Assembly: GCF_002979915.1 (NCBI RefSeq)
Contig: NZ_PCQA01000003.1
Coordinates: 527,514 to 591,513, forward strand
From: Arthrobacter sp. MYb213
GTDB taxonomy: Bacteria > Actinomycetota > Actinomycetes > Actinomycetales > Micrococcaceae
Reading direction: 5' to 3'
Length of the DNA stretch: 64,000 bases
Positions 17,342-25,476 of this stretch are shown one piece after another. The position numbers and the translations under genes were made by a program. Numbering within the stretch: position 1 is the stretch's first letter; the number at the start of each line of letters is the position of its first letter. A model generated the notes under the pieces. It searched no databases and was not told the origin of the DNA. It saw only the letters and a program-made list of their open reading frames with translations.

Positions 17342-18388
17342 ATGAACTATCCTTCGGACGGGAACGACACCATCCCTACCGATTTCGATGATGTTGTCCA
17401 GCAGGTATCTACCGGTTCGCTGGCACACCAGAAAATTGACGAGCTTCTACGCGAGGCACACGATCGTTATTCGGATGTCGATGATGGATTGTTAGCCCAC
17501 TACATCCCTATCCTTGGTCACGCGGACCCCGATCTATTTGCCATCGCCATGTCCCACGTGGGCGGCTCGGTGCACGAGGTCGGCGACTGCCAGCATGAAT
17601 TTTCTATTCAGTCGATCGCCAAAATGTTTGTTTACGCGCTCGTGGTTCAAGAACATGGCCGAGAAGTTGTCCGTGAACGCATCGGTGTGAATAACACCGG
17701 GATGCCGTTTAACTCGGTGATGGCAGTTGAGCTGAATAATGGCCACCCGATGAACCCGATGGTCAACGCCGGGGCGATCGCCACCACCGAGATGATCCCG
17801 GGCCGCACCTCGGCTAAAAAATGGGAAAATGTCCGCTCCGGACTTTCCGCCTTTGCCGGACGCCAACTGACGCTGGACGATGACGTGTATGCCTCTGAAT
17901 CCGAATCTAATGAACGAAATAAAGCCGTAGGTCGACTACTTAAAAGCTACCGTCGCATCGAAGGTGACCCACTGGCCGCTGTGGACGTCTACACCCGGCA
18001 ATGCTCACTGAACGTCACCGCTTATGATCTCGCGGTCATGGGCGCGACCCTCGCCGATGGTGGGGTCAATCCGGTCACCGGTCAGCGGGTAGTGGATGCA
18101 GACGTTTGCCGTGACACCCTAGCCGCCGTGGCCACCAGTGGTCTTTACGAACACTCGGGGGATTGGTTGTTCGAGATTGGGATCCCGGCAAAGTCGGGTG
18201 TCTCCGGTGGCATCGTGGCAATCGCACCGGGTAAGGGCGCTATTGGCGCGTTCTCCCCACCCTTGGATATTGCAGGCAACTCGGTGAAAGCGCAGTTGGC
18301 GATCGGACACTTGTCGCGCGCCATGGGCCTGAATCTGTTTGCTTCGGCTCCGGAGAAGAGCCTGTTGGCGAAAGCCGGTCGCGGCTAA
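17342..18388 (+). CDS. glsA: Glutaminase A family
   Basis: 348 residues from the ATG at 17342 (an in-frame GTG lies 6 bp earlier). It converts L-glutamine to glutamate and ammonia. The serine-dependent beta-lactamase-like core shows FSIQSIAKMF with the Ser-x-x-Lys pair near residues 91-94, the conserved NPMVNAGAIA block, and IPAKSGVSGGI near the C-terminus with the usual Lys/Ser. The family is normally about 305-330 residues, and this one has about 25 extra residues at the N-terminus and a short basic C-terminal tail. It is monocistronic, with tandem hairpins in its leader and a strong terminator behind it. Confidence 0.93.
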   Translation: MNYPSDGNDTIPTDFDDVVQQVSTGSLAHQKIDELLREAHDRYSDVDDGLLAHYIPILGHADPDLFAIAMSHVGGSVHEVGDCQHEFSIQSIAKMFVYALVVQEHGREVVRERIGVNNTGMPFNSVMAVELNNGHPMNPMVNAGAIATTEMIPGRTSAKKWENVRSGLSAFAGRQLTLDDDVYASESESNERNKAVGRLLKSYRRIEGDPLAAVDVYTRQCSLNVTAYDLAVMGATLADGGVNPVTGQRVVDADVCRDTLAAVATSGLYEHSGDWLFEIGIPAKSGVSGGIVAIAPGKGAIGAFSPPLDIAGNSVKAQLAIGHLSRAMGLNLFASAPEKSLLAKAGRG

Positions 18389-18420
18389 AGTCTAGCTCGG
18401 CAGTCTGACCGCAAATCGTT

Positions 18421-18450
18421 GGTGACAACCGTACTGGTTGTCACCTTTTT
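18421..18450 (+). terminator. Intrinsic terminator of glutaminase
   Basis: A perfect 10-bp stem (18421-18430 with 18436-18445), a 5-nt loop and five T. It ends the glutaminase transcript. The following 300 bp up to 18751 are AT-rich and hold no supported gene. They probably carry the promoter of the secretion cluster, with TGAGGA before 18752 as ribosome binding site. Confidence 0.93.
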
Positions 18451-18751
18451 GCGTGCCCTTTTACTGACATAGCTAACCGTCCATACTATTTGCCCATCCG
18501 GACTAGATTTTCTGGCTAGTTGCGACGCGTGGCAACCAATTTTGTTGCCCGATTCCTTCCGGACTCCTAAAGAACCAAGTGAAGTAGGGTTTTGGAACAA
18601 TTTTTCTGGTGATGTAAATAGCCGGTCGGTGATCTTGAAAAAGCCAAAGTTGATTTGATTCATTTTTATTTATCCTCACGTTGAAAATATTTGCCATTGA
18701 GGTTAACTGGTAGTGAGGCCTGCAGTGGGCTTGGTATATGTGAGGACAAAA

Positions 18752-19303
18752 ATGAAGAAAACTACAAAGGCAACCATCGCGGCAGTAGCAGCTGGCGCAT
18801 TGTTAATCGGCGGCGCAGGAACCGTGGCACGCTGGCAGGCAGTCCAGAACGTTGACGCGGGAACCGTCTCAACTGGTCACCTGACACTAGACACAACAAC
18901 GGCACCAGGTGAGTGGACCGATATTTCCGCTGGTAGTCCAGGTACACCATTCGACCCCGCTACAGACGAGCTTGTTCCCGGGGACACCGTTTCTTTTGAC
19001 CAGATCGTCACGATCAATGCAGAAGGCAAAAACATCAAGGGCGAGTTGGTCGCCGGAACGACCGGCGCAGTACCCGCCGCGCTAACGGACCAAGTACAGA
19101 TTGCGCTCGATCTTGATGAGGAAGCTGCTGGGCTGACCAACAACGACGGAATCCTGAGCTTTGAAGGCGAAGGCACCTACGAACTGCCGGTAAACATCAC
19201 CGTGACCTTTGTCGAGGGCACCGAGGCAAGCACGCCAGATACCACCATGGACGTGGACATTGACCTGACCGAACTGACATTGACCCTGAACCAGGTGCGC
19301 TAA
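18752..19303 (+). CDS. SipW-dependent alternate-signal exported protein, TasA/camelysin-like (1 of 3)
   Basis: 183 residues from the ATG at 18752, which has TGAGGA 5 nt upstream; a GTG further up is less likely. The N-terminus MKKTTKATIAAVAAGALLI runs into GGAGTVARW, the alternate signal peptide cut by SipW-type peptidases rather than the normal one. The mature part is beta-rich with VPGDTVSFDQIVTI, as in the RER_14450-type alternate-signal exported proteins of actinobacteria. By analogy with TasA it may assemble into surface fibres or matrix. It is the first gene of a six-gene cluster, and the cognate peptidase is two genes downstream. Confidence 0.85.
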   Translation: MKKTTKATIAAVAAGALLIGGAGTVARWQAVQNVDAGTVSTGHLTLDTTTAPGEWTDISAGSPGTPFDPATDELVPGDTVSFDQIVTINAEGKNIKGELVAGTTGAVPAALTDQVQIALDLDEEAAGLTNNDGILSFEGEGTYELPVNITVTFVEGTEASTPDTTMDVDIDLTELTLTLNQVR

Positions 19304-19329
19304 ACAAGGTAGGTCTCGCAGGTTCCTTC

Positions 19330-19920
19330 ATGCCTAAGCAACTAAAAGCTGCAATGCTAGCGGCCGTGCTTTTGGTGCTGTTTCTCAGCGCCCAAGGCAC
19401 GGTTGCTAGTTGGCGCGCCGAAGGAAGCATCGAGCCCACTGCGATCACTACCGGACGGATGGAACTACTGGCAGGCGACGGTAGATACGCCGCCAAAGCT
19501 TATGAATTCAAAGAGTTAAACTCCGAATTTTTAGTTCCCGGTGGTTTTACTCAAGCACCGTTAACCCTAAGCGTTGCCGGAGATACCGGATTAAATTACG
19601 ATCTGGCTGGTGTCTCTAGTGTGCCCAATGCTCCGACCGCTGCTGATAAAGCCTTGTCGTCTTCGGTAGTTCTAAGCATCTATTCGGGAATGAGCGCGGA
19701 AAACTGTACTAGCCAGCAGAACCTCAGCGGTGAAATGCTGTATCAGGGCCCGGCTACTAAAGACGCGAGTTTTAACTCGGTCCGCCCACTTGAAATTTCA
19801 GGCAGTCAGGCTTCGTCCGAAAGCCTGTGCGTCAGACTGGCAGTTCCGTCCAACACCCCACAATCCGCATCGGGCGGACGAATCAAGCTTGTTTTGAATT
19901 TCGTGGGGCAACAGAAATGA
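19330..19920 (+). CDS. SipW-dependent exported protein, TasA-like (2 of 3)
   Basis: 196 residues, 26 bp after the first paralogue. The alternate-type signal MPKQLKAAMLAAVLLVLFLS is followed by AQGTVASW, the same small-residue/aromatic junction as in the first protein. The mature domain has about ten beta strands and three cysteines (SAENCTSQQN and SLCVRLAV regions) that may form a disulfide. Overall it looks like a divergent fibre subunit or a minor/anchoring subunit comparable to TapA. The stop overlaps the peptidase start (ATGA at 19917-19920), so both are translated together. Confidence 0.82.
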   Translation: MPKQLKAAMLAAVLLVLFLSAQGTVASWRAEGSIEPTAITTGRMELLAGDGRYAAKAYEFKELNSEFLVPGGFTQAPLTLSVAGDTGLNYDLAGVSSVPNAPTAADKALSSSVVLSIYSGMSAENCTSQQNLSGEMLYQGPATKDASFNSVRPLEISGSQASSESLCVRLAVPSNTPQSASGGRIKLVLNFVGQQK

Positions 19921-20486
19921 ACGTCATGACGCGCGCGGAACGTCGAGCCGCAGAAAATAAGACTGGCACCCTGTGGTGGATTGGTCAGATTTTTTCTTGG
20001 CTCGCGCTCTTTGTAGTGCTCGCACTGATCACCGTCATGATCGTTGTTCCACGGCTTACCGGCAGCACAGCATATACGGTGCTCACTGGTTCGATGCGTC
20101 CGAGCTTGCCACCTGGCACCCTCATCGTGGTGAAGCCAATTGCGCCTGAAGACATCCGCATCGGCAACGTGCTGACCTACCAATTGGAATCTGGCGAGCC
20201 CGAGGTGATTACCCACCGGGTGGTTGGTATGGGTGCCACCACCGACGGCGAACAACGTCTCACCCTCCGCGGAGATGCCAACAACACCGATGACGAGCCA
20301 GTTATCACTGAGCAAGTCCGTGGCAGTCTCTGGTACTCGGTACCGTATCTGGGTTATGCGAACTCTGCTCTGACCGGTGAACAGCGTATTTGGTTGACCC
20401 GAGTCGCCGTGGGTGGCTTGCTTGCGTATGCGTGTGTGATGCTCTTTGGAGCCTGGCGTGACAAAAAAGTGAAAGAAGGGTCATGA
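19917..20486 (+). CDS. sipW: SipW/ER-type signal peptidase I
   Basis: 189 residues from the ATG that overlaps the previous stop; a longer frame reading back to 19827 lies inside the previous gene. There is an N-terminal membrane anchor (about 22-45), then the catalytic Ser near residue 59 in LTGSMRPSLPPG, His near 100 in EVITHRVVG in place of the bacterial Lys, and Asp positions near 120-126 in LRGDANNTDD, then a C-terminal membrane segment (about 160-180). The Ser-His-Asp set defines the SipW/eukaryotic-archaeal class (TIGR02228-like) that processes alternate signal peptides. Its substrates should be the flanking TasA-like proteins. It is coupled on both sides by ATGA overlaps. Confidence 0.92.
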   Translation: MNVMTRAERRAAENKTGTLWWIGQIFSWLALFVVLALITVMIVVPRLTGSTAYTVLTGSMRPSLPPGTLIVVKPIAPEDIRIGNVLTYQLESGEPEVITHRVVGMGATTDGEQRLTLRGDANNTDDEPVITEQVRGSLWYSVPYLGYANSALTGEQRIWLTRVAVGGLLAYACVMLFGAWRDKKVKEGS

Positions 20487-21130
20487 AACTACGTATCTGG
20501 CTCTCACTTTCAACGATCATCTTTATGAGTCTCGGGGTATTTCCAAGCTTCGCTCAAGCTGTGGAACCATCAAATGGTAGTGACTCTTTGAGCTACAGCA
20601 CGGATGGAAGCAATTATTCGCTCAAGCCGCCAGTGCTCTTTGCAGACACCGCGGTATTGGTCCCGGGAGACAAATTGAAACAGAGTTTCTGGGTGAAAAA
20701 TGATCGGCTACAGCCAATAAGCATCCGTGTGGAACCACGAGGCAGTGTTACCGACTCTGCCGTTAAAATCATTCCGGTAAACACCAAAGAAACAAAATTG
20801 AATGCCGGTGAAGCTACCGAAGTAGTAGTTCAGCTGTGGTTACCACGTGAAGCGCCAAACCAATCCCAAGATTTAGTGGAGCAGAAGCTGGGAGTGGTGG
20901 TGAATGCCAAAGAGCTCTTCGGCTCAGGCGAGGATGAACCGCCTAGATCCCCAGAGTCGCCGCCGGTCGAACCACCAGAGGGGCACAAACCAGATGGCCT
21001 GGGAGACACCGGATTCAACTCCAACATCGTTCCTTTGGGCATAGGAATAGCGCTGGCTGGTTGTCTACTTTATTTATCTTCCAAGCGAAGAGCACAACGA
21101 ACAAACAACACCGAAGGAGAACTTCCATGA
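20483..21130 (+). CDS. Secreted surface protein with DUF916-like domain and degenerate sorting tail
   Basis: 215 residues. A conventional Sec signal peptide (about 1-26, cleavage after SFAQA), unlike the neighbours, is followed by a beta-sandwich with VLVPGDKLKQSFWVKND and a strand block ending in VQLWLPREAP. This resembles the DUF916/WxL-interacting or molecular-chaperone-like immunoglobulin fold. A Pro/Glu-rich stalk (about 150-175) leads to LGDTGFNSN, a hydrophobic segment and a basic SKRRAQR tail. That is the architecture of a sortase signal, but LGDTG departs from LPxTG. It may simply be membrane-anchored and hold the TasA-like subunits at the surface. It overlaps sipW and the next gene by 4 bp each. 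Confidence 0.75.
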   Translation: MKLRIWLSLSTIIFMSLGVFPSFAQAVEPSNGSDSLSYSTDGSNYSLKPPVLFADTAVLVPGDKLKQSFWVKNDRLQPISIRVEPRGSVTDSAVKIIPVNTKETKLNAGEATEVVVQLWLPREAPNQSQDLVEQKLGVVVNAKELFGSGEDEPPRSPESPPVEPPEGHKPDGLGDTGFNSNIVPLGIGIALAGCLLYLSSKRRAQRTNNTEGELP

Positions 21131-21702
21131 GCAGAAGGGCAATGCAGGTTAAAGCACTCTTGGCCATGGGGATTTTGGTAGGTTTTGGTTCGGTTTCCAC
21201 TCTTGCCGCGTGGACTGGGACCGCAACGGCAACGTCATCCATAGAATCGGCCACGGTCGCCCTAGGCGTTGGCGCGACTGACGGAACAGCCACTTTGAAA
21301 AGCTATCCAATGGTGATCACCGGCAATAATCTTTACCCGGGATCTAGCGTGGCTTCAACGGTGACAGTAAAGAACACCGGATCCATTTCTGCCCCCTATA
21401 CAATCAGCGGAACTATAACTGAAGACGTCTCAGGGACTTTGGGCAAGGGAATGACTATTAGCGTGAGAGCTAACGCAACTGTTGCTGGCACTGGGTCCAA
21501 AGTTACTTGCTCGGGTGGATCCGAGGTAATAGCAAAGAATGCCGGATCCCAGTTCAGCGGAACTTCCTCGCCCCGAACCCTGCCTGCAGGAAGCAGTGAA
21601 GCCTTGTGCATTCAATACTCCCTGCCAACTTCGGCTGCGAATACACTCCAGAAATCGTCGGCGACTTTAGCCCTGAATTTTACTTCGACGGTAGGCTCCT
21701 AG
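21127..21702 (+). CDS. SipW-dependent exported protein, TasA-like (3 of 3)
   Basis: 191 residues from the ATG overlapping the previous stop (ATGA at 21127-21130). The signal MSRRAMQVKALLAMGILVGF leads to GSVSTLAAW, the alternate-type junction. The mature part is Ser/Thr/Gly-rich with few charged residues and regular beta strands (STVTVKNTGSISAPYTISGT), with two cysteines about 40 residues apart. It resembles camelysin/TasA-type subunits and is probably processed by one of the two peptidases in the cluster. The next gene begins directly after its stop. Confidence 0.82.
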   Translation: MSRRAMQVKALLAMGILVGFGSVSTLAAWTGTATATSSIESATVALGVGATDGTATLKSYPMVITGNNLYPGSSVASTVTVKNTGSISAPYTISGTITEDVSGTLGKGMTISVRANATVAGTGSKVTCSGGSEVIAKNAGSQFSGTSSPRTLPAGSSEALCIQYSLPTSAANTLQKSSATLALNFTSTVGS

Positions 21703-22806
21703 ATGTTCATTCGGAAAGAGAAGAGTTCGTCACGCAGAATAATGTCAACTATCCAACGCGTCTTGCTGAACACTGGGGCGGTTCTTGGTTCCTTATGTCT
21801 GATCATGACAGTTCTAACATTGGTCTTCGGCCTCAAGCCGTTAATTTTTGCTTCTGGGTCTATGGGGCCAGACATTCCTACTGGATCATTGGGAATTGCA
21901 GCCCCGACAGCTGTTGGCGATATATACCCCGGAGAAATTGTGTCGGTGGTCAATAGTGGAGAACAACGAGTTACCCACCGTGTGATCGAAAAGACCGCTA
22001 AAGGACTGATTCTTCAGGGCGATGCGAACCCTGTGCCAGACTTGGAAGTTTATCAAGTGAATACTGCTGATCGATTGATCTTCAGTATTCCGACTTTAGG
22101 CTATGTCGTTTCTTGGTTGAGTAAACCGTGGGCGTTCTTTGCTGGGGGACTATTGTGCGCATATTTGTTTTACACTGCTTTTCGCAAGAATGATGACCCT
22201 TCTGGTGGCGAACGACAACGCGACGACAAGAATGTACTTTCCGCGCAGAATTTGGATCATCAGGACGCGGCGTGGCAACGTAAAGATGGCCGAAAGTATA
22301 ACTCGCGAATTACCGTAGGGATAATGGTTTTTGCGCTAGTAGCAACGTTTGGAATACAGAACCATACGGTTGAACCGACGCAGGCTGCATTCATCGGTGT
22401 AGCGGAGTCGAAAGCTAAACCATCAGCGACGGTGATGCAACCAGTTTCTAATTTGAAATGTACGAATCAGACAAATAGAAAAATCCGTTTTTCCTGGGAT
22501 GCACCGCCGGCTCAGGCCGACACACTTGCAGGTTATAAGGTAGCGGTGGAAATAAACGGGACTGTGCAGGAAAGTGAACAGCTGCTTCCTGCTAATGTCA
22601 GGACCCATGAGATGGATATCTCCAATTCCACCGGACTGTTGGGCATTCTGCTCGGGCTCTTAGGGAATCTCTTGGGAGCAACATTTGATGTAAAATTTGC
22701 CGTGACTTCTGTCTACACAAGTGGCTGGAGTTCCATTACTCAAACTCACACGGCTAAGGGATATATTGCCCCATTAAACTTAACAAGAACTCTGAGCTGT
22801 TCATAG
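21703..22806 (+). CDS. SipW-type signal peptidase fused to a second membrane segment and an FN3-like domain
   Basis: 367 residues. The first half is a signal peptidase of the same Ser-His-Asp class as the one at 19917: membrane segment about 18-44, Ser near 53 in ASGSMGPDIPTG, His near 92 in RVTHRVIE, Asp near 107/113 in LQGDANPVPD, and a second membrane segment about 138-160. After a charged linker (about 163-200) comes a third hydrophobic stretch (about 202-222) ending QAAFIGVAES, which looks like an alternate signal peptide. A fibronectin-III-like domain follows (PVSNLKC, IRFSWDAPP, LAGYKVAVE, SGWSS). The fused C-terminus could be a self-processed substrate or a tether. It starts with the ATG directly after the previous stop and ends the cluster. 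Confidence 0.85.
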   Translation: MFIRKEKSSSRRIMSTIQRVLLNTGAVLGSLCLIMTVLTLVFGLKPLIFASGSMGPDIPTGSLGIAAPTAVGDIYPGEIVSVVNSGEQRVTHRVIEKTAKGLILQGDANPVPDLEVYQVNTADRLIFSIPTLGYVVSWLSKPWAFFAGGLLCAYLFYTAFRKNDDPSGGERQRDDKNVLSAQNLDHQDAAWQRKDGRKYNSRITVGIMVFALVATFGIQNHTVEPTQAAFIGVAESKAKPSATVMQPVSNLKCTNQTNRKIRFSWDAPPAQADTLAGYKVAVEINGTVQESEQLLPANVRTHEMDISNSTGLLGILLGLLGNLLGATFDVKFAVTSVYTSGWSSITQTHTAKGYIAPLNLTRTLSCS

Positions 22807-22874
22807 TTGAGGCGTGCGGGGCACGTATTATCAGGGAAATTTGAGGGAATATAGTTTTCCGTCGAGGCGCGTGC

Positions 22875-23117
22875 ATGATTGTCCTGTTAGACCTCGGCAT
22901 AGTTGCAGCAGTGACTTCTGCTACCCATGGAATCTCGGCATTCGATTCGCTCCTGTTTCTTTCCATTATTGATGCTGTTTGGATCTTTAATTGGGGCCTA
23001 GCGCAGATTTTTTGATCTTCGGTCAGGTATTCCGCAGGATTATGTATTAAGAAGATTCTGCTAATACTGATTTCGTCGACGAACCTGACTATTCCTTGGT
23101 TCACGGGCCGCTTCTCA
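22875..23117 (+). pseudogene. Decayed 5' fragment of a TauE/SafE permease gene
   Basis: This stretch aligns with the intact permease gene at 24688-25434 (about its positions 24715-24975) despite gaps. A block at 23050-23070 (AAGAAGATTCTGCTAAT then CTGA) is almost identical to 24906-24929. Upstream blocks (CAGGT-TTCCGC, GAATCTC-GGCAT, GATTCGC) keep the same order, and TGAC-ATTCCT follows. A gap of about 40 bp, frameshifts and in-frame stops make it non-functional. The rest of the 22807-23413 gap has no supported gene. Confidence 0.75.
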
Positions 23118-23390
23118 AACAGATCTAAGGGCTGGATAATGCATTTAGCGCGGCTGCGACGGCTTCATCGGCGCTGATGTTGTCAGGGCCGTGCGGTCTC
23201 TCAGCATGACTGGCACGATTTGGGTCGGAGGCGAAAAATAAAGGGTACGCGTGGAACGCTCAAGCCTACGCAAATTCTAGGAAATTAAAACTATGGCTGC
23301 GATTCTCGGTAGCATTGGCGAGCATAAACTGACGGGTCTGGCAGTACCTAATATTTAGTAGCCACAAGGCATTCAAAAGGGGAATGGTTA

Positions 23391-23410
23391 ATCGACGATT
23401 GAACGTCGAT
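23391..23410 (-). terminator. Short hairpin after the sarcosine-oxidase-like gene
   Basis: ATCGACG-attgaa-CGTCGAT is a perfect 7-bp inverted repeat just beyond the stop of the minus-strand oxidase gene. There is no clear U-run, so its role as terminator is weakly supported. Confidence 0.4.
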
Positions 23411-23413
23411 GAA

Positions 23414-24586
23414 TTATGAAATCCCGAGCTCCTGCCTGCGCTCAAGAAACACCGGCCGAGCAATGTTGCGGGAGGCCGCAAAGAATGGGTTCACTTTTTG
23501 GGTTCCGGTAGCCAGCTGCGCCAGATGCTCGCCAATGGCAGGCACAAATTTGAAGCCGTGTCCGCTAAATCCTGCACCAACCGTAATCGGTCCGAAACGG
23601 TCGAGGATGAAATTCTCATCTCCGGTATTCGCATAAGTACATGACACCGATTGGTAGCGTTCGGTGTTAACTCCGGGCAGCCACTGCGATGCGTAATTTT
23701 GAAGTGCCTCAATATGCTCAGGATCCACTGCATGAGGTCTTTGGTCGGGATCCACTACTTTCCCGGCACCATGCCAACCAATTTTGATACCTTCGCCGGG
23801 TGTATGCATTCCATAGATAGGACCGAAGATCTTTGAACTGCTTCGAGAAGGCGACAAAATGTGGTTGAATCCGGGCCAAGTATCAGTTGAGTTGAACTGT
23901 GGAAAATGAACCGGATGTTCCTCAGTCACATGGATTCTCGGTAGCTCCAGTTGCCCATTCAGAAGTTGGTGAGTCCATGCCCCCACTGTGACGATTACAT
24001 GGCGAGCAATGATCTGACGGTCGCCTTGAGTGGAGCGAGTCCGCACGTGTACCCGTTGACTAACTATCACTTCGAGGCTGAGAACGGTTTGTTCGTGCTC
24101 GATAGTTGCGCCGAAGGACGTAGCCAATTTTTGTAGGGATTCAACCGACAGATCGGCGTTGATCTGTCCTCCGGCCGGGATAAACAATGTTTCTGTCTCG
24201 AATTCCATGCCGCCGAATCGGGCCTTGGCATCACGTGCGCTGAGCAGTTCACTGGCGAACCCTGCGGCTTTAAGGAATCGATGCATTTCGCGTTGTTCAT
24301 TGACGATTCCATGATTGACTAAACCGGTGCGAGTCAGGAGCTTCGTTCCTGAAGCCACGGAAATTTCGTTCCATAGCTTGTGGCTGCGTCGGAGTAATTC
24401 AATATATGGTGGCTCGACATACGCCGGGTTGAAGTTTCGGGTTGTACCGTGCGAAGCACCTTCGGAATGGCCCGCGCCGAATCTCTCCAGCAGCAGTACC
24501 TCGTGACCAGTTGCTGCCAATGAGTAAGCCGTTGCCGAACCCATAGCTCCGCCACCGATAACTAAATAATCAACCTCAACATTCAT
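23414..24586 (-). CDS. Monomeric sarcosine oxidase / N-methyl amino acid oxidase family flavoprotein
   Basis: 390 residues, the usual length for monomeric sarcosine oxidase. The FAD dinucleotide motif is YLVIGGGAMGSATAYSLA at about 6-23, followed by LLLERFGAGHSEGASHG as in this family. The Cys near residue 316 in SVSCTYANTGDEN matches the covalent flavin attachment site (Cys315 in the Bacillus enzyme), and FSGHGFKFVPAIGE closes the FAD domain. It should oxidise an N-methyl amino acid such as sarcosine or a related amine to aldehyde, amine and H2O2. It is monocistronic and divergent from the TauE/SafE permease, which might export or import a linked metabolite. Confidence 0.9.
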   Translation of the reverse strand: MNVEVDYLVIGGGAMGSATAYSLAATGHEVLLLERFGAGHSEGASHGTTRNFNPAYVEPPYIELLRRSHKLWNEISVASGTKLLTRTGLVNHGIVNEQREMHRFLKAAGFASELLSARDAKARFGGMEFETETLFIPAGGQINADLSVESLQKLATSFGATIEHEQTVLSLEVIVSQRVHVRTRSTQGDRQIIARHVIVTVGAWTHQLLNGQLELPRIHVTEEHPVHFPQFNSTDTWPGFNHILSPSRSSSKIFGPIYGMHTPGEGIKIGWHGAGKVVDPDQRPHAVDPEHIEALQNYASQWLPGVNTERYQSVSCTYANTGDENFILDRFGPITVGAGFSGHGFKFVPAIGEHLAQLATGTQKVNPFFAASRNIARPVFLERRQELGIS

Positions 24587-24687
24587 AGATCTACTTTAAA
24601 GCTTTGGGGCTCGGTACCTTGTAATTTATCGGTGCCCTCCTCGTCAGCTAACGTAATAGTAGAAAAACTCTGTGAAATGGAGACTTG

Positions 24688-25434
24688 GTGGTCGAACACG
24701 TGCAACTCGCTGCGCTGCTAGGGCTTAGTGCAGCAGTTTTCGTCGGTGCATCCACACAAAGAATCTCTGGCATGGGATTCGCGCTGGTCTCCTCACCTTT
24801 CTTGGTGATGGTCTTGGGGCCTTTCCACGGGGTCATGGTGGTCAACTTCCTAGGCGCCTGTAGTAGCTTTCTGATTCTGATTCAGGTCTTCCGCGACGTT
24901 GAGTATAAGAAGATTCTGCTAATGCTGATACCCGCGGTCATCATGACGATTCCTGGTGCGTGGGTGGCTTCCCGGCTTGGCGGACCGTGGCTTTCTGTCG
25001 GTATTGCGGCGATGGTGATAGTTGCGTTGCTCTCAAGCTTTATTGTGCGCAATCTGCGCGCCGCACAGAGTAAGGGGTTGGCCATTGGTGCCGGCGCAAT
25101 CTCCGGATTTATGTCCGTCACCGCCGGTGTCTCGGGGCCTGCCATTGCCGGTTACGCGGTAGCTAGCCGCTGGCCACAGGCGAAGTTCGCAATTTCCGTT
25201 CAGCTGTATTTCTTCGTGCTTGCCATCGCTTCGCTACTGGCCAAGGGCGGGATACCCGAACTTCATTGGACGCAGTGGACCGGCTGTCTCGTGGCGATGG
25301 TTCTCGGAATTCTTCTGGGTAACTATCTTGCACCCAAAATTCCTGACAAATTCAGTAGGGCCTTTGTCATCATCGTTGCGTTCTCTGGTGCCATCACATT
25401 GATGATCAACGGGCTAACCCACGCCTTGGTCTAA
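24688..25434 (+). CDS. TauE/SafE-family membrane transporter
   Basis: 248 residues from the GTG at 24688, chosen over the TTG one codon earlier because GGAG lies 5 nt upstream. Seven to eight hydrophobic segments are arranged as two similar halves. Typical features are TQRISGMGFALVSSPFLV in the first half and GFMSVTAGVSGPAIAGY in the second, the inverted repeat signature of this family. Members export or import sulfite, sulfoacetate, taurine-derived or other small organic anions; the substrate here is unknown. A decayed copy of its 5' part lies on the other side of the neighbouring oxidase gene. Confidence 0.9.
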   Translation: MVEHVQLAALLGLSAAVFVGASTQRISGMGFALVSSPFLVMVLGPFHGVMVVNFLGACSSFLILIQVFRDVEYKKILLMLIPAVIMTIPGAWVASRLGGPWLSVGIAAMVIVALLSSFIVRNLRAAQSKGLAIGAGAISGFMSVTAGVSGPAIAGYAVASRWPQAKFAISVQLYFFVLAIASLLAKGGIPELHWTQWTGCLVAMVLGILLGNYLAPKIPDKFSRAFVIIVAFSGAITLMINGLTHALV

Positions 25435-25476
25435 GCCCACGTTGGATAAATATCTACCAATGAGACAATTAGAAGT

